A stretch of 64,000 nucleotides of DNA from positions 2,170,001 to 2,234,000 of the forward strand of contig OZ243096.1 in NCBI GenBank assembly GCA_965212165.1. The letters run 5' to 3'. The DNA is from RHLJ01 sp965212165 (GTDB lineage Bacteria; Bacteroidota; Rhodothermia; Balneolales; Balneolaceae). Position numbers and translations under genes: made by a program. The notes beneath the pieces are model-generated. The model was not told the DNA's origin. It was given only the letters and a program-made list of their open reading frames with translations, and searched no databases. This document shows positions 8,804 through 17,199 of this stretch, piece after piece (the first letter of the stretch is position 1; every line of letters begins with the position of its first letter).

Positions 8804-9924
8804 TTAACCACTCCCAAATAAGTACCGGAATAGGTTCCTACTTTATCATTCTTTGACACCCAATCCTGATCGATTTTTTTAATGCTCATTTTAGAAGAAA
8901 TATATTCTGGAATAAAATCAACATTATGGTATGCAGTTCTAAATAAAATTTTTGATTCAGGGAAAGATTTTAAAAGTAGTTTTTCCCAATTCATATTGAG
9001 CTGATTTTCATTGTTTACAACTAACCAGTCCATATAATCTAGTAATACAGTGTGTGTGAACTGATTATCTGTTTTATCCAAAAAATCGCTAATACCTCCA
9101 GTTGAAATATGAAGTTTATTAATATTCGATTGAAGTAGATCAAAATTATCAGCTTTCAGATAATCTGGACAGCAATCACGACTAAAATGTCCTTCAAGAT
9201 ATACTCTCCAAAAATAATTAGTAGACGCAGATTGTGTTACAAAAATAGTTCGAAGTGCATTTTTCATAAACTCGTTAATATCACCAACAGCCTCTCGTTG
9301 ACTTTTAGGTACCCCAGCTAGGCTTAAAACTAAAGGTGATTTCCATAGTTTAGATTCAAATCCATTCCAAAGCGTTCTTTCAATTTTGTCGAATAATTCA
9401 ATTCTAATTTCTTTGTTTTCTTCAAATACCAAACGTTCTACAGAATCTCTAAGGTTTTTTCTATTGAGTGTTTGATTCAAGAACCGAGCAAATAAACCTG
9501 TACCACCAGAGTAAAATAGTCCTTTTCCATTTGGAGAAAAGTAGTTAATCCTTTGATCCCAAAATGACTTAGAAGGAGCGGTTAATTCATTTCTAATTTT
9601 AGCATAGGTTTGTATAAAATACTTTGATTTCCCAACGCCAAAAAATTCATAAAATAGTTGATGATCACCATGTTTTATTAATGCCACTTTGAGTTCAAGT
9701 AAGGCAGTTTGCTTTGGATTTATATCAATACAACAAATTGATCTTGGAGAGTCGAGTAAATAATTCAGTATATTACATCCTGCACTAGTAATAGTCAGGA
9801 GATCAGTTTTTGAATTAATGTCTAAAAGTTTTCGGTCTATATCCGAATCCTCCCAACAGATGTTGTATACCAAGAAATTTGTATGAATAAACTTGAACCA
9901 AATTTTTGGTAGGAAAGAAGACAT
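8800..9924 (-). CDS. btaA: BtaA-like SAM:diacylglycerol 3-amino-3-carboxypropyltransferase (DUF3419)
   Basis: This 374-residue protein matches DUF3419/BtaA. Visible features: N-terminal NFLVYNICWEDSDIDRKLL, a SAM-binding ITSAGCNILNYLL followed by CCIDINPKQTALLELK, FYSGGTGLFARFLN, the RDCCPDYL segment and a C-terminal LLDYMDWL. BtaA transfers the 3-amino-3-carboxypropyl group of SAM to diacylglycerol, the first step to the phosphorus-free betaine lipid DGTS. The upstream in-frame TTG (9978) adds 18 residues that do not resemble family N-termini, so the ATG at 9924 is preferred. The operon is btaA-btaB. A 14-bp palindrome lies upstream at 9991-10004. Confidence 0.85.
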   Translation of the reverse strand: MSSFLPKIWFKFIHTNFLVYNICWEDSDIDRKLLDINSKTDLLTITSAGCNILNYLLDSPRSICCIDINPKQTALLELKVALIKHGDHQLFYEFFGVGKSKYFIQTYAKIRNELTAPSKSFWDQRINYFSPNGKGLFYSGGTGLFARFLNQTLNRKNLRDSVERLVFEENKEIRIELFDKIERTLWNGFESKLWKSPLVLSLAGVPKSQREAVGDINEFMKNALRTIFVTQSASTNYFWRVYLEGHFSRDCCPDYLKADNFDLLQSNINKLHISTGGISDFLDKTDNQFTHTVLLDYMDWLVVNNENQLNMNWEKLLLKSFPESKILFRTAYHNVDFIPEYISSKMSIKKIDQDWVSKNDKVGTYSGTYLGVVK

Positions 9925-9990
9925 TAATATTAAAAACTGAAACTTTTGTAGGTTGAAATGGTTTAAACTTACAAACAATAAAGTTCAGTT

Positions 9991-10004
9991 TCGTATTAAT
10001 ACGA
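9991..10004. promoter_or_regulatory. 14-bp perfect palindrome between btaA and the DUF883 gene
   Basis: TCGTATTAATACGA is self-complementary without mismatch. It lies in the short divergent space, 23 bases before the DUF883 start and 67 bases before the preferred btaA start, so it is well placed for a dimeric regulator of either or both genes. No regulator family is assigned; it does not look like a canonical Pho box. Confidence 0.5.
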
Positions 10005-10026
10005 GTAATTTAAAGAAAGGAACATC

Positions 10027-10296
10027 ATGGCAAATACAATCAAAATCGAAGAAGCGCAAAAAAAAATCGGAAAAACTGTAAATAAAGCTACTGAAGTAAT
10101 TCAGGAAAAAGTAGAACATACATATGATGATGTCATCGATAAACTTAAAGATGAAAGAGATTGGTTAGAAACAGAAATCAAACATGAGTATAGAAATGCA
10201 AGACGTTATGTTCGAGCAAATCCAGAAAGAGGGATTGGCATTGCGGCAATTGCAGGATTAGCTGTCGGAATTATACTAGGTAGAGCTTTAAGATAA
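10027..10296 (+). CDS. DUF883 (ElaB/YqjD-like) membrane-anchored protein
   Basis: A small protein (89 residues) with a charged helical N-terminal part (about 1-65; KKIGKTVNKATEVIQEKVEH is strongly coiled-coil-like). It ends RRYVRANPERGIGIAAIAG followed by a Gly-rich transmembrane helix and GRALR. The YVRxNPxxxxGIAAxxGxxxGxxxGR pattern is diagnostic of the ElaB/YqjD family, which in enterobacteria is C-terminally anchored in the inner membrane and can bind ribosomes in stationary phase. Function here is inferred from the family only. A clear ribosome site (AAAGGAA) precedes the ATG and a terminator follows. Confidence 0.8.
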   Translation: MANTIKIEEAQKKIGKTVNKATEVIQEKVEHTYDDVIDKLKDERDWLETEIKHEYRNARRYVRANPERGIGIAAIAGLAVGIILGRALR

Positions 10297-10323
10297 CATC
10301 ATTCTTTTATTAAATAATATACG

Positions 10324-10354
10324 AGCCATCTGTCGATAGACGGGTGGCTATTTT
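10324..10354 (+). terminator. Terminator after the DUF883 gene
   Basis: An 11-bp stem (10324-10334 with 10339-10349, two G-T wobbles) with a GATA tetraloop is followed by ATTTTATTT. It closes the DUF883 transcript before prfB. Confidence 0.8.
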
Positions 10355-10376
10355 ATTTGGATTAATTGGACATAAA

Positions 10377-10408
10377 TTTCAATGTTATTCATGTACTATG
10401 TACCTTCG
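10377..10408 (+). promoter_or_regulatory. Putative Bacteroidota-type promoter for prfB
   Basis: TTTC (10377-10380) and TACCTTCG (10401-10408), spaced by 20 bases, resemble the TTTG / TAnnTTTG consensus. The pair sits 25 bases before the prfB ATG and just after the preceding terminator. Two positions deviate from consensus, so this is moderate evidence. Confidence 0.45.
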
Positions 10409-10432
10409 GTAAATATTTTAATTAAGTAACTA

Positions 10433-11552
10433 ATGGCTATAAATAAAGATCATCTACAAGGTCACTACGAGCGTTTAGACGCGCTCAGGAGGTATCTTTG
10501 ACTACGAAAAACGTAAAGTTCGAATAATTGAGTTAACAGAGAAGACTCAAGATCCAGAGTTTTGGAGCGACCCAGCTCAAGCTCAAGTAACAATGAAAGA
10601 GCTTGATAATGAAAAAAGCCTTATTGATGCTTGGGATAAACTTAATGATCTAAAAGAGAGTATTAATGTTTTTCTAGAGTTTCTTGAAATGGGAGAAGAT
10701 GTTGAATCTGAACTCGAAGATGAATATGTAAAGCTTCAGAAAGGACTAGATAGTCTTGAACTAAGAAATATGCTTAAGGGCACAGACGATCATCGAGATG
10801 CTGTTGTTAATTTCAATCCTGGAGCGGGTGGTACAGAGAGCCAAGATTGGGCTGAAATGCTATATAGAATGTATACAAGATGGTCTGACAGAAGTGGATT
10901 TAAAGTATCAGTAATTGATTATCAGGATGGTGATGTTGCCGGACTTAAAAGCGCAACCATAGAAGTTCAAGGAAATAATGCATATGGTTTTTTAAAAGCT
11001 GAAAGTGGTGTGCATCGACTAGTAAGAGTTTCGCCATTTGATAGTAATGCTCGTCGGCATACCTCATTCTGTTCTGTTTTTGTTTCTCCGCTTATAGATG
11101 ATACCATTGAGCTTAACTTGAATGATAGTGATATCGAATTACAACGATTTCACTCAAGTGGAGCAGGTGGGCAGAATGTTAACAAGGTTGAAACTGGAGT
11201 TCGCCTTGTCTGGAAAGGAACACTATCAGATGGAACCGAGCAGCGTGTTGTTGCAGAATGCCAACAGGAGCGATCTCAGCTACAAAATCGTGAAAAGGCT
11301 ATGATATTATTGAAGTCTAGAATATACGAGCTTGAGAAAGAAATTCAGGAGGCAGAAAAAGCTAGACTTGAAGGTACAAAAGGGAAAAATGAATGGGGAT
11401 CACAAATTCGTAGTTATGTATTTGATGATCAACGTGTGAAAGATCATAGAACCAATCATGAAACCTCAAATGTAGCAGCAGTAATGGATGGTGATTTAGA
11501 TGATTTTATTAAAGCCTATCTTTTAATGATTTCAACGGAACATCAAGATTAA
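10433..11552 (+). CDS. prfB: Peptide chain release factor 2, expressed by programmed +1 frameshift
   Basis: RF2 reads UGA and UAA stops and triggers peptide release. The gene is split: codons 1-22 (10433-10498) end in CTT followed by an in-frame TGA (10499-10501). Skipping one base continues as GAC TAC GAA from 10500 for 350 more codons, giving 372 residues, the usual RF2 length. The C-terminal frame contains the SPF tripeptide anticodon (VSPFDS) and the universal GGQ loop (SSGAGGQNVNK). An AGGAGGT element and the slippery CTTTGAC match the classical autoregulatory site. It would be mis-called as a truncated 319-residue ORF if the frameshift were ignored. Confidence 0.95.
10487..10502 (+). 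promoter_or_regulatory. Programmed +1 frameshift site of prfB
   Basis: AGGAGGTATCTTTGAC: an internal Shine-Dalgarno-like AGGAGGT (10487-10493) sits at the canonical distance from CTT TGA C. When RF2 is scarce, slow UGA decoding favours slippage on CTT into the +1 frame, which makes more RF2. Apart from one base in the Shine-Dalgarno it equals the E. coli element. Confidence 0.95.
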
Positions 11553-11690
11553 TGGAGAATTATTCTGTCATCAAAACTCGTTATAAATTGATCTTTGAGA
11601 GTATGATTTTATAATTCAATCCGATCAAACTAATATTCAAATAATTAATATTCTTTTGTATTAAAGCTCGAATATCATCAACTACTTTTT

Positions 11691-13265
11691 ATGTTTAAAT
11701 CTGATTTCTTAGTAATTGGAAGTGGCCTAGCAGGATTGTTTTTTTCGCTAAAAGCAGCCGAATATGGAAAAGTAATTATTGTCACTAAAGATAAAATGAT
11801 GGAGGCCAATACTAGATATGCTCAAGGTGGTATTGCAAGTGTCATGAATTTAGATAATGATTCTTTTGAGAATCATATTTCTGATACTCTAATTGCTGGA
11901 GACGGTCTTTGTAATGAAGAAGCTGTTGAATTAATGGTAAAGGATGCTCCTAATCTTATTAATGAATTGATCGATTTTGGAGTACGATTTACCAAAAAAG
12001 AAAATGGCTTAGATTTAGGTAGGGAAGGTGGTCATTCGAATAACAGGATTGTTCATACTGTTGATGCAACTGGATATGAAGTTGAAAGTGTAATGCTAAA
12101 GAAGGTAAAAGATCATCCTAATATCACCATTCTTGAGTACCACTTTGCAATGGATTTATTAACCGAACATCATTTAGGTAGAAAGGTTACCACAAACTCA
12201 GAAACTCAATGTTTTGGTGCATATGTTCTTGATTCAAAGAAAGGGAAAGTACATAGAGTCGTATCCAAAGTAACAGTGTTAGCTTCTGGTGGGATAGGTC
12301 AGGTATATCAACATACAACCAATCCAAAGATAGCGACAGGAGATGGCATTGCTATGGCATATAGAGCTAAAGCACAAATCTCAAATATGGAATTTGTTCA
12401 ATTTCATCCAACTTCATTAAATATTGAAGGAGCAGACTCATTTCTAATTTCGGAAGCTTTACGAGGATTTGGAGGTATACTTCGAAACTCTGATGGGACT
12501 GCCTTTATGGAAGCGTATGATATTAGAAAAGATCTTGCACCTCGTGACATTGTGGCTAGAGCAATAGATGATCAACTCAAAAAAAGAGGTGATAATAACG
12601 TCTATTTAGATGTTTCTCACTTAGATTCAGACTCAATTAAGGAAGAATTTCCTACGATTTATGAAACCTGCTTATCCCATGGATTAGATATAACTAAGAA
12701 ACAAATTCCAGTGGTTCCTGCAGCTCATTATGTTTGTGGAGGAGTTGTAACTGATTTGCATGGAAAAACCTCAATAAACCGACTTTATGCATGTGGCGAA
12801 ACTGCTTCAACAGGTGTACATGGAGCAAATCGTCTTGCTTCAAATAGTTTGTTAGAAGCGCTTTACTTTGCCAAGAAAGCATCTGAAAAAGCTTCTAAAG
12901 AATTTTTAGATTATGAATATGAGACTGATATTCCTGAATGGGATGAGACAAATACATTTAATACGAAAGAATGGGTCCTAGTATCCCACAACAGACATGC
13001 GATAAAGCAAATTATGTGGGACTATGTAGGTATTGTACGTAGCGATTTACGGTTAGAAAGAGCTATTCGAAGGCTCAGGATGCTATATGAAGAAATTGAA
13101 GATTTCTATGAACGAACAAGTGTGAGTGTTCCATTATGTGAGCTTAGAAATTTAACCTCTGTAGCATATTTGATAATAGAGTTTGCGATGAATAGATCTG
13201 AAAATAGAGGGTTACATTACAATATTGATCATGATACTTCAATGAAATCAACCAATAATGATTAA
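11691..13265 (+). CDS. nadB: L-aspartate oxidase
   Basis: FAD-dependent oxidation of L-aspartate to iminoaspartate, the first step of de novo NAD synthesis. The 524-residue protein has the N-terminal dinucleotide fold GSGLAGL (10-16), the RYAQGGIASV segment, EGGHSNNRIVH, the substrate region QFHPTSL, the catalytic-domain LAPRDIVARAID, HYVCGGVVTD and the FAD-contact GANRLASNSLLEALYF. It belongs to the succinate dehydrogenase/fumarate reductase flavoprotein family; lack of SDH partners and the family-specific HNRHAIKQIMWDYVGI C-terminal helices fit NadB. nadA and nadC are not in the window. The last 8 bases overlap coaE, indicating translational coupling. Confidence 0.93.
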   Translation: MFKSDFLVIGSGLAGLFFSLKAAEYGKVIIVTKDKMMEANTRYAQGGIASVMNLDNDSFENHISDTLIAGDGLCNEEAVELMVKDAPNLINELIDFGVRFTKKENGLDLGREGGHSNNRIVHTVDATGYEVESVMLKKVKDHPNITILEYHFAMDLLTEHHLGRKVTTNSETQCFGAYVLDSKKGKVHRVVSKVTVLASGGIGQVYQHTTNPKIATGDGIAMAYRAKAQISNMEFVQFHPTSLNIEGADSFLISEALRGFGGILRNSDGTAFMEAYDIRKDLAPRDIVARAIDDQLKKRGDNNVYLDVSHLDSDSIKEEFPTIYETCLSHGLDITKKQIPVVPAAHYVCGGVVTDLHGKTSINRLYACGETASTGVHGANRLASNSLLEALYFAKKASEKASKEFLDYEYETDIPEWDETNTFNTKEWVLVSHNRHAIKQIMWDYVGIVRSDLRLERAIRRLRMLYEEIEDFYERTSVSVPLCELRNLTSVAYLIIEFAMNRSENRGLHYNIDHDTSMKSTNND

Positions 13266-13863
13266 GGTCGGTGTAACTGGTGGGATTGGATCTGGTAAAA
13301 CAACTTTTTGTAAGAAGTTGGAAGAATTAGGAGCCTTTGTTTTATATGCCGATGATTTTGCAAAAGAATTAATGATTTCTGATATAGAGCTAATTTCTTC
13401 AATTAAAAAGGTTTTTGGTAAAGAATCATACTTTGAAGATGGAAGTTTGAATAAAGAACATCTTGCTACAGAAGCCTTTGAGAAGAATAGAGTTAATGAA
13501 TTAAATGCTATCGTGCACCCAATACTATGGAAACGAATCGATGCACTATCAGAGCAAAAAGAAAGAGAAGGGATAGAGGTTTTCGTTAAAGAGGCCGCAA
13601 TCTTATTGCAAAACGGAAGACCAGATAATATTAATTGTGTTGTGTTATTACTCTCTGATGAAAACAAACGTATTAATAGAGCAGTAAACAGGGACAAATC
13701 AGACACTGAAAGAATTAAAGATCGTATAAATAAGCAGCCTGATTTTACAACTAAAATTGAACTCGCTGACTTTGTTATAGAAAATAATGGAACTGTTGAA
13801 GAACTCAATAATAAAGCAGTTGAGATTTTTAATCTGATAAAAAAAGAAGGGAATAAAAATTAA
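13258..13863 (+). CDS. coaE: Dephospho-CoA kinase
   Basis: The last step of coenzyme A synthesis: ATP-dependent phosphorylation of the 3'-OH of dephospho-CoA. The 201-residue protein begins MIKVGVTGGIGSGKTTF with the P-loop GGIGSGKT at residues 8-15. It then shows YADDFAKELM (usual DAD region, here ADD), IVHPILWKRI, VFVKEAAILL (where E/D-x-PLL is usual) and a lid region with NRDKSDTERIKDRINKQ. Length is normal. It overlaps nadB by 8 bases, joining two cofactor-synthesis genes in one transcript. Confidence 0.9.
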   Translation: MIKVGVTGGIGSGKTTFCKKLEELGAFVLYADDFAKELMISDIELISSIKKVFGKESYFEDGSLNKEHLATEAFEKNRVNELNAIVHPILWKRIDALSEQKEREGIEVFVKEAAILLQNGRPDNINCVVLLLSDENKRINRAVNRDKSDTERIKDRINKQPDFTTKIELADFVIENNGTVEELNNKAVEIFNLIKKEGNKN

Positions 13864-13900
13864 ATATCTCTTCTATATCTGCTAAAAACATTCGTATCTT

Positions 13901-13920
13901 TTTGGAAAAGCGCTTCCAAA
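13901..13920. promoter_or_regulatory. LacI/CcpA-like operator upstream of fbp
   Basis: TTTGGAAAAGCGCTTCCAAA lies 16 bases before the fbp ATG and directly after a weak TAnnTTTG-like element (TATCTTTT, 13895-13902). Removing two central A residues gives a perfect palindrome with the GGAAGCGCTTCC core found intact upstream of pflB (51023-51036). Its position over or just after the promoter fits repression by a LacI-family sugar-status regulator. Confidence 0.55.
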
Positions 13921-13935
13921 CAATTTAATTCTGAT

Positions 13936-14964
13936 ATGGATTTAAAACAGAACGAACGGTTAGTTACACTAGAAGAATTCATTATCCAATCTCAAAATAG
14001 ATTCCCAGGTGCTACTGGTGAATTGTCACAATTACTTAGAGATATTGGTCTTGCTTCTAAAATTATCTCAAGAGAAGTAAACAAAGCTGGAATCACCAAT
14101 ATTCTTGGAAATGATGGTTCAACTAATGTTCATGGTGAGGATGTTAAAAAGCTAGATACATTTGCTGATCAACAATTGATATCTGCACTTGAACGATCTG
14201 CTATCACTTGTATGGTTATTTCTGAAGAAAATGACGGGATTGTTCGTCTAAAAAGTCAGGGAGGTAAGTATATTGTATACCTTGATCCTCTCGATGGATC
14301 GTCCAACATCGATGTAAACGTATCCATCGGCTCAATTTTTTCAATTTATATGCGAGAGCCAAGATTTGATCCAAATGCTAAAGAAGAAGATGCACTACAA
14401 GTTGGTACACGTCAAGTAGCAGCTGGGTATGTTCTTTATGGATCAAGTACAACATTAGCTTATACAACTGGCTTAGGTGTTTCATTATTTACCTTAGATC
14501 CAAGTATTGGCGAATATATTCTCACAGACAAGAGTATCAAAATCCCTGAACATGGATTGATTTATAGCATTAATGAAGGAAGCTATAAGTCTTGGGATAA
14601 AGGCTTAAAGAAATATATTAAATATTGTCAGGAGGAGGATGCTGATACAAACAGACCCTATTCAGCAAGGTATATTGGTTCAATGGTAGCCGATATTCAC
14701 CGAACATTAATAAAAGGTGGAATATTTATTTATCCTCATAGTAAAAGATATCCGTCTGGAAAACTTAGATTGATGTATGAATGTAATCCATTAAGTTTCA
14801 TTATTGAACAAGCAGGTGGATTGGCAACTAACGGTGAACAAAGGATTATGGAAATCCAACCTGAATCTATCCATCAAAGAACACCGATTTATATTGGCTC
14901 TAAAGTAAATGTAGAAAGAGTTCTAGATTTCTTATATGAATATTCAAAGAATGAAGCTATTTGA
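13936..14964 (+). CDS. fbp: Fructose-1,6-bisphosphatase, class 1
   Basis: Hydrolyses fructose 1,6-bisphosphate to fructose 6-phosphate in gluconeogenesis. This 342-residue class I enzyme shows GNDGSTNVHGEDVKKLD, the metal-binding SEENDG, the signature YLDPLDGSSNIDVNVSIGS, the substrate contact ARYIGSMVADIHR and the C-terminal KLRLMYECNPLSFIIEQAGG. Length and motif order are standard. A LacI-type operator overlaps the promoter region, so expression is probably tied to carbon source. Its end overlaps the convergent gene at 14957 by 8 bases. Confidence 0.95.
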   Translation: MDLKQNERLVTLEEFIIQSQNRFPGATGELSQLLRDIGLASKIISREVNKAGITNILGNDGSTNVHGEDVKKLDTFADQQLISALERSAITCMVISEENDGIVRLKSQGGKYIVYLDPLDGSSNIDVNVSIGSIFSIYMREPRFDPNAKEEDALQVGTRQVAAGYVLYGSSTTLAYTTGLGVSLFTLDPSIGEYILTDKSIKIPEHGLIYSINEGSYKSWDKGLKKYIKYCQEEDADTNRPYSARYIGSMVADIHRTLIKGGIFIYPHSKRYPSGKLRLMYECNPLSFIIEQAGGLATNGEQRIMEIQPESIHQRTPIYIGSKVNVERVLDFLYEYSKNEAI

Positions 14965-16639
14965 TTAGCATCATTCTCTGTGTGCTTATCAATACACCGT
15001 CTACATTTAAAGAATAAAAATAGATTCCTGATGTTAAATCAGATGCATAAAATGAAACTGTATGATTTACCTGTGCCATCATTTGTCGACTAACCAATGT
15101 TGAAACATGTCTACCGAGTACATCGCTTACAACTAGTTCTACAAAGCCTGAGCTTAACAAATCGAATGATATTGTTGTTGAAGGATTAAATGGGTTTGGG
15201 TAGTTCTGATGTAATTTATACTCAGATGCTAAACCTATTTCATTTTCATTACTTGTACCAACTTCAGGGAAAGAAATTTCCCAAATTCGAGTATCAGCAC
15301 CTACATTTAACCATTGATTGTTTCTATGCTCTATGACATAAATTTTGTTGCCAATAATTTCTGCATCAATTGGATTAATAAAGTCTTTAACAATGCTAGT
15401 GGTAGTAATTTCAAAATTATCTTCGGTCTTTGTAAAATCAAGATGCAATAAATCTTCACCATGATAATTCATTCTGGTAAGTAAAAATGGGTCACCTGGT
15501 GAACCTCCAGAAAAGCCTAACATAAAACCATTCCCGTTAAACTTTCCTCCTAGGTTACCCTCCGTATCAAATACAAGTCCAAGAGGGGAAAGGTGAGATG
15601 AAAAAGTACTAATTGTTAGACCTAAATCACTGGCATCTTTAATTTGTCCATCATCAGCATCACGGAATGTATCTGCATCAGGGCCATTATTGATAACACC
15701 AGAAGAGAAAACTACTCCTTCAGGAGGTGTTGGATAATCTAAGTCTTCATAAAATGTACCTAGATTAGCTGCGGTAGAGTTAATTGGAATAAATGGATCT
15801 GTATCAGGATCATATCCTGCAAATTGCATAGGGGTTTCATTTCCCCCTATTACCCATGGGAATCCATAATGATTACCTTTTTGCAGCCAATTTAATTCTT
15901 CAGAGTCATCTCTATCTCCAGCATTTTCAGTTCCAAAGAGATTCTCCTCTCCATCAAATGCTAGACTAAAGCTGTTTCTGGTTCCTTCAGCATACACAAA
16001 ACCATTATCCTTTAGGAAGCTCAAATCATTTAATAATAAAAGGTCAGTAGTGTCGGAAGGAAAAGACAGTATTTTTGCAGTAAGGGGAGCTTCTCTTAGG
16101 TTTGGATATCGACCATCTACATCATGTACTTCACCATGATCTGTTCTGGAACCACTGTTTATGTATAATGTTGATCCATCAGGACTAACTACAATTCCAT
16201 TCATAATATGATCGAAAGCAGTATTACTTGTTGGATAAGGCTCGGTTTCAGCTACTTTTTCCCAAAGCCAATTCCCGTCATTTACTGTTGCTCTCATTAC
16301 ACTCGCAATATTAGTAGCATTTTCTGAATTCCTGTTGTTACCCACAACAAAAAACCGACCATCAGCAGAGATATCAAAGCCTTGTACATCACTTAATCCA
16401 TGATCACTTTTATCTTGCACAATAGAATAAATCCCACGATCAATTCTAACTCTATATATGTATCCATCTTGAGTTATTAGATATAAAGTGGAATCTACTT
16501 TATTAAAAGAAAGGCGAATTGAACCTGCAGGTGCAGAAGTAACATTGTCTATTGTAACTTCATCATCAATAATAGTAGGTTGTGCATTTAAAAAAGTAGA
16601 GAATAATAGTAGAGTCAGAAAAGGGTAGATAAATTTCAT
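14957..16639 (-). CDS. Secreted glucose/sorbosone-dehydrogenase-like beta-propeller with type IX sorting domain
   Basis: A 560-residue exported protein. An N-terminal signal peptide (cleavage near FLNAQ-PT) is followed by a beta-propeller of the soluble aldose/sorbosone dehydrogenase type, with DISADGRFFVVGNN, VSPDGSTLYINSGSRTDHGE, YAEGTRNSFSLAFD, GTENAGDRDDSEELNWL, HYGFPWVIGG and a late HRNNQWLN blade. The C-terminal 85 residues are a Por/type IX sorting domain (QNYPNPFNPSTTISF ... TSGIYFYSL). Relatives can bind PQQ and calcium and oxidise sugars, but catalytic residues cannot be verified here. It is probably released or surface-attached. It stands alone, converging with fbp. Confidence 0.8.
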   Translation of the reverse strand: MKFIYPFLTLLLFSTFLNAQPTIIDDEVTIDNVTSAPAGSIRLSFNKVDSTLYLITQDGYIYRVRIDRGIYSIVQDKSDHGLSDVQGFDISADGRFFVVGNNRNSENATNIASVMRATVNDGNWLWEKVAETEPYPTSNTAFDHIMNGIVVSPDGSTLYINSGSRTDHGEVHDVDGRYPNLREAPLTAKILSFPSDTTDLLLLNDLSFLKDNGFVYAEGTRNSFSLAFDGEENLFGTENAGDRDDSEELNWLQKGNHYGFPWVIGGNETPMQFAGYDPDTDPFIPINSTAANLGTFYEDLDYPTPPEGVVFSSGVINNGPDADTFRDADDGQIKDASDLGLTISTFSSHLSPLGLVFDTEGNLGGKFNGNGFMLGFSGGSPGDPFLLTRMNYHGEDLLHLDFTKTEDNFEITTTSIVKDFINPIDAEIIGNKIYVIEHRNNQWLNVGADTRIWEISFPEVGTSNENEIGLASEYKLHQNYPNPFNPSTTISFDLLSSGFVELVVSDVLGRHVSTLVSRQMMAQVNHTVSFYASDLTSGIYFYSLNVDGVLISTQRMMLIK

Positions 16640-16710
16640 AGTCTTTTTATGAAGAAAGTGAATATTTGGTGGAACTGAAAGTGATAAGAATTCCCAAGCA
16701 TGAATATCCG

Positions 16711-17199
16711 TTAAAAACGAATTTTCATACCTTCAGTAATCCCATGCGTTAATGAGAAACCCCCATTAGTTTCAACAACATATTGAGCTGGTGCTTCAGA
16801 TGGTAAACTTGTTTGTGAAAATGGTGTCGTATTCTGATAAATACGTACAATTGCACTATCACTATTTACATACATGATGTCTAAAGGTAATGGGGTGTTC
16901 ACCATCCAAAAACTTCTTGGAGCATCTTCATCAAAAATGAAAAGCATCCCATAATTTTCTGGTAGAATATTCACATCCATTAATCCTTGATTTCTTTCAT
17001 CCGGCAAATCAGCAATTTCAATTTCAATAGATGTAATTACTTCACCTGCATTGTTAATAAATGAAAGGGTGCTTTCAGGAGTAACAACTCTTCCTTTATC
17101 TTGTTTTGAAGGTTCTTGTTTCTCTGCCGAACAATTTGATATTAGAAAAGCAGTGAATACTGTCATCAGAATCTTATTTAATCTCAAATTCAACCTCAT
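16711..17199 (-). CDS. DUF192 family lipoprotein
   Basis: DUF192 proteins are small exported beta-barrel-like proteins of unclear role. This one (162 residues from the chosen start) has a basic N-terminus, a hydrophobic core and a lipobox LISNC with Cys23. The DUF192 core follows: EIADLPDERNQGLMDV, YGMLFIFDEDAPRSFWMVNTPLPLDIMYV in outline, and the C-terminal YVVETNGGF...GITEGMKIRF. An upstream GTG/ATG choice at 17280 would bury the signal peptide, while the ATG at 17166 would remove its positive charges; 17199 is preferred. It overlaps the end of the upstream BNR-repeat gene by 26 bases and is probably co-transcribed. Confidence 0.8.
   Translation of the reverse strand: MRLNLRLNKILMTVFTAFLISNCSAEKQEPSKQDKGRVVTPESTLSFINNAGEVITSIEIEIADLPDERNQGLMDVNILPENYGMLFIFDEDAPRSFWMVNTPLPLDIMYVNSDSAIVRIYQNTTPFSQTSLPSEAPAQYVVETNGGFSLTHGITEGMKIRF

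Noticed and set aside
12851..12866. GAAGCGCTTTA sequence similar to the LacI-type operator, inside nadB
   Set aside because: Only half of the palindrome is present and it is mid-gene; the codons read normal NadB sequence.
14957..16639. PQQ-dependent glucose dehydrogenase as a firm enzyme name
   Set aside because: The propeller resembles this family, but catalytic and PQQ-binding residues could not be verified, so only a family-level call is given.
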